DNA of 64,000 bases, from assembly GCF_001039355.2 (NCBI RefSeq), contig NW_019775724.1, positions 786,756 to 850,755 of the forward strand. Reading direction: 5' to 3'. The notes beneath the pieces are model-generated. The model saw only the letters and a program-made list of their open reading frames with translations, was not told the DNA's origin and did no database searches. The stretch is from Lingula anatina. Its lineage: Eukaryota; Brachiopoda; Lingulata; Lingulida; Lingulidae. This document shows, piece after piece, positions 24,926-34,435 of the stretch (positions within the stretch are counted from its first letter, which is position 1; each line of letters starts with the position of its first letter). The position numbers and the translations under genes were made by a program.

Positions 24926-25037
24926 AATAACAGTGACGAAAAACAGATTTTAATATTTTTTTAAGACATATGTGACTTAACCGCCTGCTTTTCTCGTAGA
25001 TTCTGGCACATCAAAACCAAATACAAACAAAAAGAAA

Positions 25038-25736
25038 ATGTCTAGCGTCCACCCATTTCCATTTGAAGAAAAAGGAACAGAATTTATAAAACAGTACAAC
25101 AATATGCATGGCGACTTTAGCAACGAGCCAACACAACGCGGTACCAATATTACCGAAGGTAAGCTAGACCAGCAGAAGGATGAAACCATCCCATCCCTGA
25201 AGGACGAGATATCTGACTTTGCCAATAACGTTAGCATCCTCGGGATGAAGCAGGTGGCCAATCCTAAATTCTCACCTGTCAGGCGATTACTGTGGCTAGC
25301 GTTCGTTTTATGTGGGTCAGGTTTCTTAATTTTCCATCTGTGGAACCGCATTTCCTATTTCCTCGAGAACCCAGCGTTGGTGGATATAAAATTCCATCAC
25401 AACGACTCAATTCACTTCCCCACAGTAACCATCTGCAACAACAATATGTTTAAGCTGCCGTATCTCAAAGCGAACGGACATCTCAAACAGGCAAACTATT
25501 TTGACATGTTAAACTTCAATCTTACCAATATCGAGCAATACAACTGGACAGATTTCCACACCAGAAACCAATACAAGATGGTGGATCTAAAGCCGACAGT
25601 AAGTAGAAATACACGTCTTATCATTCTAAAATTGTATAATACTTGTAAAAATTTCCATAAATGTTTTCAACCAGGTTGATCTTTATATGCTACCGCTGTC
25701 ATAGGTGACATATTGTAATTATTTAAAAAATAAGAC

Positions 25737-25789
<53 letters not shown>

Positions 25790-26648
25790 GACCAAGATGT
25801 CACCTGGCGATGTTTGGGGAAGAAATGTCCACTCGAAAACGGGCGTCTTTTTTCATGAAAATCAATCAGGGTTTACGTAAATATTGTTGGTTGAAATTCA
25901 AAACTGGTTTAAAAATATCGCATCCAATATCATTGTCAAGTCTCCGTAAGGTAAAGTGAAGTAAAAACATTTTTTTGTTACATATGGAAAAGAGACATTG
26001 GCTGTAGTCGTTTTGTCAAACGTGCCATTATTCGCAAATTCTATAAATCTACCTAAATACATTGACCATCTGTTTCAATTTTCTTTTTAAAATTAAAATT
26101 AATTTTCGAAAATTGATCGATTCCATTTTAAATGTTGATGCACTGGGGGTCTACTTTTATTTCCATCCCTGGTGGATGTGCTCATTTTCAACACGAATGA
26201 CACGAATCTGCTTCTTGTAATCCTGATATTTCCATAGGATTTTATTATACTAGCTTGCAATTCAGCAAGTTTTTTTTTTCTTGCAGTTCTGCCTGTTCGA
26301 TCAGGTGATGTGTACAGATGCTGATTTTTCAATGATAGAAACTGAGATGGGATCTTGTATCCAATTCAACGCAGGTAAGGCCAATTAAACGGAACGCTGC
26401 CACCTCAATATGGAACCAGCCTTTTTCGCCGTCTTTCCCATCAGGTGACCGTTGCCAGTGCATGTAGGTGGCTTTATTGCTGAGACGACAACCGTTTCAG
26501 CGTCGTACGTTACTGATGACGCCAAAATACGACGTTTCAGAGCATATTACATTAATGGTGGGAATTTTCCTGTTGGCTCATTATGATTTGTTTAACATCA
26601 GTTAAAACAGAGGGATACCTGCAAAAAAAAAAAAAATAAATAATAAAT

Positions 26649-26679
<31 letters not shown>

Positions 26680-26693
26680 TAATAATAATAATG

Positions 26694-26725
<32 letters not shown>

Positions 26726-27680
26726 AATATAAAGAATAGCATAATTTTCTCTTTTTTTTGTATGACAATTATTTATTATTAGTTAGGTTTTTAATCGGTT
26801 ATTCTGACATCGTGGTTAAGTTGATTGATTTATTATTTTTGAAATGACGTTAAAAACTATTATGGCATGTTTAAATTTGTGTATAGCTAATGGACCAGAC
26901 CACATGCGCCATATTTTGAATGCATATTTTGGGACACCTTGGATCCTGGCACTGCCGACGTATTGCCTTTGTCGTTGTTCTTGTTTCTTTAAGAAGGTGA
27001 ATTGAAGAGTGTGCACAGAGCAGGCAGCTTAAGTGGATTACAGATGTGGCTTTTTTCGCACCAGGACGATTATCTAAATTTCACCACAAAATCCGGCTAC
27101 ACGGTATGCCATGATTTAATATGTACAGTATTTATTGATGGTATATCGAAAATATATGTATTAAATGTGATGAGAAGGGTTTCGTATTGAAATAGTGAGA
27201 AGTCAAGTCCATCTACTTAATTCAATAGATGCACATAGTGACCGTTGAATGATAAATTGTAAGGTATTTTTTCGACGTTTGAAAATATTCCGTCAACTTT
27301 AAAAGTAATTTGCATGGTACTGTATTTCAAATTACAAAATGCTAACCGAATTAATGACAAGAAAATGCTGCATAGTCTAAATATCATTGTTTGTGTACAA
27401 GCAAAAACGTTTTGAAGCTCACGTGATAGCTTAAGACTAATCTGGACGAAAACGTCCATCAGCAGTTACTAATTAAGTTAGCAATTAGTAATTGACCGCG
27501 AAGTATTATGGCGGTCACGGTCCTGTTATAACGCCTCCACCACCGTGTGCCTTCCTGTTCAGAATCTTATATTTGAAAGATATTACAGTCAAGATTATGA
27601 CTTGTATAGAAATTTCGATCTTTGGACTACATGTATATATCTTGAACAAACTGATGGATAATTTTGCTTAGAATGTGCTC

Positions 27681-27714
<34 letters not shown>

Positions 27715-30700
27715 CACTGTATATATTTATATATATGCAACCATTGCAAACCAGTTTTAAAAAAAGCCTTTGTCTAATTCCCAGGTACTGATGCACGAGC
27801 GAGGCGAATTTCCCCATATGATAGGCTTAGGTTTAAAAGTGTCACCGGGAGAAAGTGTTGCCATAGCTATGAAACAAAGACGGGTATGTCCGCTGCTTAA
27901 TTAAACCCATATTTATAGATCTAATCGCAACTTTGTCCAAGATAATGAATACCTAAAACCTGGGTCACACTGCGCTTGCAACCAAATGGCAACATTTTAG
28001 CGACCTCAGTCGCAAGGAGGTTGGCATAGGTTTTAAACATAGAAGTAGAGAAAAGTGGTCGCATAAGGTTGCTAACAGGTCGCCAGCGACCGTTGACACA
28101 TAAAGGTCTTTTTTGTGTACCGACAACCAGTGCGACTAAAGATGAAAAATATCGGTATCCTAAAGGTTGCCAGTAGGTCGCTATAACCAGATAAAACTAG
28201 TCGCATACCACTTGCAACTGTCGATTGACCGTCTTTAGTCGCGTGGTCCCTAACAAGTGTCCTACCGGTCGCAAACAGTTGGCAGCAGGTCGCTAAAAGG
28301 TTGCAGTGGCAACAGCATGGTCGATTGACGCTTTTTAGTCTTGGTTGCTAATAGGTTTTTTTCCGGTTGCAAGCATTCGAAAACATGTTGCTGAAAGGTT
28401 GCAAGCAACCGCGGTAAAATAGGCGTACGATGGTGGCCTATTTGAGCATAGAAAATTTTTCATAATCATGATCATAAATCATAATATTTAATAGAAATGA
28501 AAAATAAATTGTATTAGTTGGCAAGATTTTACACTAACTGAGAAGTTTTGCATACGCCACGTATTTTCCATACGATGTAAGTACCAGTGTGCTTGTTTTT
28601 GATGCTATGTTTATTTCTTTTATTATTTTGTGAAAATCGTTGGTTAATATCCTGATATCCTGAATGTTTCATCGCTTTATCTCATTTAAAATTTGGAAAG
28701 CCATATTATCTGAATAAACACTGGAATAAATAGACAGATGCAAGAAAAACTAAAAAAAAAAATGTATAATTCCTGTTTATAATCACATTTCAACCATTAA
28801 AATTATCTACAAATAATTTAACAGATCGTTAAAAATGTCCAATCATTTATAAAAAGATTGTTTCAGTAAATACAGTTTAACATCCTTCCAGTGCTTGGTA
28901 CTTTCACCTCAAGGATGAGAATGTAAAAAAAATACACGATTCAATTACTTTGTGTTGTTAGAGGTAAACGCTTGGGGCTGAATTGAGAGAAAAAAACGCA
29001 CAATCAGTTGCATACCAGTGGCAAATCAATCAGCGACTTATTGGCAACCAGTTGGATATTAGATATCATGATACCAATATACCACATCCACCACCAAGAC
29101 CGGGAAATTTCATTGTATGTGGATAAATAAGTATAACATATATAATAAAACGACAATACATGAATGATACCCTATCCGCACGCTCTTTCTCACTCTCGTT
29201 CACACTTAAGTACTTGACGAAGTCATTATTCTAAATAAAAAAAATCACACCATCAATGTAATTTTGAGTGTATTTCACAATAGGTGTGAAAGCTAATAAG
29301 AGCTCTGGAAACATTTGCTTAGAGACACAACACAACTCATATGTTTATATTATAATATAATATTAGATTACACAAATACAAAACACAAGAGTACTATCAC
29401 GGGGGACACTTTGGTCTGTGTTCCTTCTCCAGCAGGAAACACAGCAGCAGTGATATGTTTCCAGAGATCAACTACAAACTGACTGATCTCTACGTTTATT
29501 TCTCTGGCTGAGAGATCTGGCGTCTCCTAAGACAGCAGGGACAATCCAGCTATCGGTTCGACTGATCAAACTCACTCTGAGCTCTGATCTACAATCTCTC
29601 TGATCTCTGATACAAAGTTCTTCTCCTTATATACTCATACACACAAAATAAATTACAGTGAATCCTAAAACAATTCAGAGATATTGAAGCCAACTAACAG
29701 AATTAAGGCATATAACTAGTGACCTTTATTATATTATATTATATTATATTATATTATATTATATTATATTATATTATGTATTTTTCCAGCGAACGAATCT
29801 CCCTCCCCCACACGGACAGTGCAAAGAGAGAACTTTGAAGTACTTCCCCAAATATACCAAACTTAATTGTGATGCTGAATGCTCGTAAGTAGATTCTTGA
29901 AACAATGATACAGAAAATCGCCGTCTTTGCCTGTGAGTATTCAAAATGTGACAGGGAGGAAACAACGTGTACTTTATTCATCTGTTAATACATGTGTAGT
30001 TGTATTATCCGTTATAACAAATGGAGCCGGTTGCTAACTAACTGGTTCTCATGTAGTGCGTCACGAATAGTTACTTTATTCACACATTAAATGGGGAAAG
30101 CAATCCACATTATTATATACAGGTTTAAAGGGAGCACACTGATGACAGCTGCTGATATAGTGGACTTTGTTCTGGGCGTGAGTTTATGGAAACTGTTTGG
30201 AAAGAGAATATACACTGTAAAAACAGTGTTTAGCTCCTAAACACATTTCTAAGCGCCTGTTTTGTCTCACTTTTTCCACGCGTTTCGCTCCTAACATGCT
30301 TAGCTTCTTAACATGTTACACGCTTGTGTTTAGCAGTATGACGTGTTTGACGGCTTATAAATGTAGGGTGTATTTGTTTAACTTTTAGGTGCTAAGGGTT
30401 TCAACTGTTTTAGTCGCACACACACGCGCGCGCGCACGCACACACACACACACAGACGAAGTCACGGTCACCTTTAACTGCTATAGTTATCTCTTTCTAA
30501 ACCAGGGTACCGTGAACTGTCAACATCGTTGACTTCCCACTATCATCTTTACAGCTGTACTTATTCATCCTTGTGTTAGCTGACCTTGCGAGGAAGTTTA
30601 TTGGAATGTATTTCTGAAAAGCAGGTTAGGATTATTCACTAGTTCACTAAAGGCACGAAACAACTATCATTTTTACTTTCAAACACCTTTCTCCATATTT

Positions 30701-32477
30701 TGATAAAATGCGTTACGGTATTGATATCTATTATTTTTTTCCGGAAGTAATGAACATCAGGATGATGGCGGGGTATTCATTATAATACCTTATTTAAGCT
30801 TTCATCACATGCTGGTTATTTCGGTACCGATAGTCCAAATATTTGCACCGCTCTAGTCGCCGACTAACCCCAAGCCCATTTTGGAATTAACCGCTAACTG
30901 TAGTTCAAACAGCATAAGACGTGTTTTGGTTATTTATATAAAGAATGTTTTCAAAACATTATATAATGTTTTTCCAGAATGTTATAAACACGCTGATAAA
31001 ACTCCACAAAATGACGTTACATGTATCATAAAATTTTGTAGAAACGGTCTTCGAATCTTTTTACAAATTATAACGTTACTGTACATCATTTTGCATGGAG
31101 TTAAAACACCCATAACGTTACCATAAGCGTTACCATAAGCGTTCGAGCAGACTGCTCCACGCCTCCAACAGCTCCACACGTTTACAAGGGGAAGTGTTAA
31201 GCCAAATTGTTGAGCCTTGTAATAAACTTATGGGACCGGTGAAACTAATCACATAGCTAAAAGTGCGACACTTCTAAAAATGTTAAACATTTTTATTTCT
31301 TCTGAAAGAAGCTTGAAAAGCTAAACTTGTTGTTCAGCTACCCTCTACCAGGGCGACAGATTGATTTTTCACAGATATGTCTCTAGATAAATAGATAGTC
31401 AATTTGGTCTGATGTCGCCTCAGCAAAAAATGTCCCCAAGAACTGCGGCCTTGATAGAGGGTATTGTTCAGCAGCTCCACGCGTTTAGGAATTCCACACC
31501 TATAGCAGCTCCATATGTTTAGCAGCCTCACGCGCTTAGCAGGGGAAGTGCTTAGCCAATGTGCTTAGCTTGTGATAGACTTATTATAGATCCATATACC
31601 GGTGAAGCTAAGCACATAGCTAAACGTGTAACACTGCCAACGTGTCTAGCTTTTTCTTCTGTGAAACGCTTGAAAAGCTATACGTGCTTAGCTTTTACAC
31701 ATATTTCTAAATGCGTATAGGTGCTTAACGAATGTTGTATGTATTTAAATGCTAAGCACTGTTTTTACAGTGTAGAGTCTAATCCACGCTGTGTTGGCTG
31801 AAATATGTGCTTTACTGCAATATGTTTTCAAGTGTGAATTGAGATGATTAGCACACGTTCAGTGCTTGCAAATAATAACCTAAACCATTAAAAAAGTCAC
31901 TTAAATTTTTGACAGCAGAATTAATAATATGTGATCGATGTGGAAACCTCTTCTAATCAGAGATGATGTGCATTTCACATACATATTTCTTTTCAGTTTT
32001 ATTGGCATGCAAGCATGTGGTTGCCGCTTGTTTCATCAACCAATAACGGGCAACCAAACAATCGACGGTATGCGAACTTGTAACCTCAAAGATGTCATGT
32101 TTGGATGTTTCAATATCAGCACAGAACCGATGGCTGGTTACAATGGCTGTGCTTGCATGGAGGCTTGTCAAAGTACCCTTTATACACACTCAATTTCACA
32201 CACCAAAATGGCTGAACCACTAATAAACAGACTGGCCGCGATGTACAACGTACAAGCATCGTTTTTCAAGGAAAGCCTTGTTGATCTTAATATTTTCTAT
32301 TCTGACATCAGCGTCGAGGAGGTGGTGCAACAGGAGGCGTACAGCGCTCTGACCCTCTTCGCAGATATCGGGGGAGCGTTGGGTCTCGTGCTGGGGAGCA
32401 CCTTGATGACAGCTGCTGAAATAGTGGACTTTGTTCTGGGCGTGAGTTTATGGAAACTGTTTAGAATAAGAGTTTAG
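25038..32477 (+). CDS. DEG/ENaC-family cation channel subunit, gene C (477 aa)
   Basis: Six coding exons join in frame: 25038-25598, 26287-26374, 26994-27103, 27785-27883, 29790-29884, 31997-32477 (stop). Splice phases equal those of A and B. Features: Leu68-Gly69 at the His-Gly position; TM1 RRLLWLAFVLCGSGFLIFHL; post-TM1 TVTICNNNMFK; LKVSPGESVAIAMKQRR; PPPHGQC and CDAEC; CGCRLFHQ; CACMEAC; pre-TM2 NIFYSDISVEE; TM2 with ADIGGALGL and Gly451-Ser-Thr453. Its closest relative is gene B: the two coding and flanking regions form a tandem duplication. Introns 4 and 5 are expanded by insertions (27956-29170, 29340-29700, 30130-31800). Expected to act as a plasma-membrane cation channel subunit; gating stimulus unknown. 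Confidence 0.9.
25737..25788. repeat. (TTA)n microsatellite
   Basis: About 17 units in intron 1 of gene C. Confidence 0.95.
26622..26735. repeat. A/T low-complexity array (AAAT/AAT units)
   Basis: Interrupted tri- and tetranucleotide runs in intron 2 of gene C. Absent from gene B. Confidence 0.85.
27684..27711. repeat. (GT)n microsatellite
   Basis: Short dinucleotide run in intron 3 of gene C. Confidence 0.9.
27956..29170. mobile_element. Insertion of about 1.2 kb in intron 4 of gene C, unclassified
   Basis: Intron 4 is 377 bp in gene B but 1906 bp in gene C. Alignable sequence stops at about 27955 and resumes at about 29170 (TCGTTCACAC). The inserted segment starts CCTGGGTCACACTGCG and contains a dense series of variant GGTTGC / GGTCGC words (27970-28400); similar words recur near its far end (29005-29060, TTGGCAACCAGTTG). 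This suggests an inserted element with related ends, but I see no coding capacity and no clean terminal repeats. Confidence 0.45.
29340..29700 (-). mobile_element. Possible solo LTR
   Basis: Second sequence absent from the matching intron of gene B. Read on the minus strand it has a TATATAAGG box (plus-strand 29625-29633) followed about 130 bases later by AATAAA (29495-29500), the U3-R-U5 arrangement of a retroelement long terminal repeat. The segment between them is rich in GATCTCTGA-like words. I could not fix the TG...CA ends or a target duplication, so the call is tentative. There is no internal coding sequence. Confidence 0.4.
29725..29776. repeat. (TATTA)n microsatellite next to exon 5 of gene C
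   Basis: About 10 units ending 13 bp before the exon 5 acceptor at 29789. Positional equivalent of the arrays in genes A and B. Confidence 0.95.
30130..30212 (+). pseudogene. DEG/ENaC exon 6 remnant (TM2 end), 5' piece
   Basis: GGGAGCACACTGATGACAGC and what follows translate as GSTLMTAADIVDFVLGVSL then WKLFGKRI, the end of TM2 and the C-tail of genes A-C, with Ala-Asp instead of Ala-Glu. The upstream part of the exon is missing. It stops at TA (30211-30212), where a TIR element is inserted, and resumes at 31773 with TAGAGTCTAATCCACGCTG, which matches the stop codon and 3' UTR of gene C. It is a truncated fourth copy inside intron 5 of gene C. Confidence 0.85.
30213..31772. mobile_element. 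1.56-kb TIR DNA element inserted at TA
   Basis: Left end CACTGTAAAAACAGTGTTTAG and right end (reverse complement) CACTGTAAAAACAGTGCTTAG form TIRs of about 21 bp, flanked by TA on both sides (30211-30212, 31773-31774). The inside carries many variants of GCTTAGC / GCTAAGC and an internal duplication (about 31187-31290 versus 31545-31650). No transposase reading frame is visible, so it is non-autonomous. It also contains a copy (31333-31430) of a repeat seen at 56655-56760. Confidence 0.8.
31333..31430. repeat. Dispersed repeat, copy 1 (CTACCCTCTACCAGGGC...)
   Basis: Shares CTACCCTCTACCAGGGC, ACAGATTGA, TTTTTCACAG and TAGATAAATAGA with 56655-56760 in the same orientation. No family assigned. 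Confidence 0.6.
31773..31805 (+). pseudogene. DEG/ENaC exon 6 remnant, 3' piece (stop and start of 3' UTR)
   Basis: TAGAGTCTAATCCACGCTG then TGTTGGCTG resembles the sequence following the gene C coding end (TAGAGTCTGATACACGCTG). Joined conceptually to 30210, it restores the GTATAG-type stop context. Confirms that the TIR element split an older exon copy. Confidence 0.75.
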
Positions 32478-34435
32478 AGTCTGATACACGCTGTGTTGGT
32501 TAAAACAGTTCCGTCACACCTTTCTCCAGGAAGCTGTCAGTTGGGTGAATTGAAGTGCTACAGACTCTCTAGTATGACAAAAAATACCGATGCTTTTACG
32601 CATGAAACGAGTTCTGAACCATTCCAGTTGACGTTTTTTTGGTCAGAAGTTGCATTTCCAGTAGATTGTGTGGATTGCAGGCCTATATTTAGCCTTTTTA
32701 AAAACGGCAAAACGGTCAGCGTTTCAAAGACAATGATTTGGAAACTTCCCAATGTGTTAATGTCCTATGTATATGACGTAGCGATGTATCTATTAGTGTG
32801 AAGAAACAGCATCATCTTGCGGGATATAAATCGATGAACCGAACACAAAACAACCGCTTTTAAAAGATGTCTTTATGTTTCGGATATTTCCAGATATCCA
32901 CAAAATGATATCTAGGCTGTTCGTGCCAGGTTCGGCGTTTCTGGGCTACTTTTAATGAGGTTCTCGTGAATTTTGAAACACATGTATACAAGCCAATTGT
33001 TGTTCTTAAGTGAATTTCTTTTTGTGTTGATGGAAACGCATGCAAAATATGGGGATATCTTATTATCAAAATATGCGGAAATATGTACTTGTAAATACCT
33101 GCAATATGGACAAAGATTAGTTTATTGTATTTGAATGATATATAGTATACAACAAATGGGAGCAAAATCGTGTCAGACTATTCCAGAACTATTATATAAA
33201 GGTATCGAAAGACATAAACAGGAAGGAGCATACTAATACTCTATACTACAGGCCAGGTGTGGGAGGAAGCCAATTCAATATATTCTTGCAATAGCACAAA
33301 TGCACAGAATAAGCTAGAGACATTTCTGTGAATATATTTTGAAAAAAAATCCCGTGTCCCTGTTGGAGGGTGCCAAACTAGGTTGTCAAGCCGCTGCGGC
33401 AGATAAGGACATCGAGCAGATGATGCCGTCATAGACGTTTGGAATGATGTAATTTGAAAGGGCAATGGATTCCAAATAAGCTACGTTTCAGAAATTCAGG
33501 AGATATTATTTTTTAGAATTTGGCGCAAAAACGTAGATAATTGGGAAATTCATACTTGGTCTATTGCAGGTCAAAACAAATGATTAGTTTTATCGTTCTT
33601 GAAACTAATTCCATTGTGAGTTTTTTCGCAATGGAATTTTCGTATGGTAATTCATTGGATCACTCAAATTTTACGTAAATTTTAGCAAACATCCTTTTTT
33701 TCAGTACTCTAATTTTTTGCATGTTCAGCAAGCCCAAAAGTTGTCAACAGTAAAAGATCCAACAGTTTAAATAATTTAGTAAATTTCCAAAATGAATATT
33801 TTTTCAAAATCAAATATGTATAACGTTCTCACATGACAATAAACCAAAATCCATCTTTTCACTGTATAATATTTAGAATTTCTATTGTTATAATGTTGAT
33901 TTCTTCTTGGAAATGCACCATTAAGGTGTAAAATAATACCATGTTTAAAGGTTTTAGTTGAAAAAAAAATCCATTCAACATATTTTACTGAAAGTAAAAT
34001 AATTTATTTATCGCATTTTATGACAAAAATATACAAGTAAACAAGTGCTACCTTCTTCCTGAAATAGTAAAACAATTTAAAAAAACCCATTTGCTCTCAT
34101 TTTTTATAAATTACTTCTTTAAAACAGATTAAAAATGTGAGAGATAAAAAAATCAATTGAAATGATATACACATCCTACAAAATGTCAAATTGCTACACA
34201 ATTTGTCTGCAATTATTGAGTAATTTAAAGATCTTAACATCTGTAAAATAATTAAAAAATAGATGAACCAAGCTTACAGTGCTTTTTGTTAGCTCCATTT
34301 CAATACATTTCACAATGAAATATAAATTCATAAAAATACAGCATTAGAAATCTTTTAAGTACGTATGTGTTAAGGCCCTGCAATTGTGAAAAGTACTGTC
34401 CCCAGACTTGATATTCGCTCCATAGTCTTCATTGG
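32478..34435. other. Tail-to-tail intergenic region between gene C and N4BP2
   Basis: The part to about 32812 is the duplicated 3' flank of the channel genes. The rest is AT-rich. On the minus strand an AATAAA at about 34003-34008 lies roughly 430 bases past the N4BP2 stop and could be its polyadenylation signal. No gene seen. Confidence 0.5.

Larger units (their letters stand above)
21861..24999. other. Intergenic region between genes B and C with tandem-duplication junction
   Basis: The part up to about 22212 is homologous to the 3' flank of gene C (to about 32812), and the part from about 22500 is homologous to the 5' flank of gene B. The duplication junction therefore lies in 22212-22500, where a dispersed element (22247-22470) sits. 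Other contents: conserved 5' flank with predicted UTR exon (23725-24125) and a decayed retrotransposon RT piece (24395-24925). No additional gene is visible. Confidence 0.7.

Noticed and set aside
25251..25351. Minus-strand open frames overlapping first exons of genes B and C (also at 16776-17177)
   Set aside because: Antisense of the DEG/ENaC N-terminal exons; they repeat in both genes only because the genes are duplicated.
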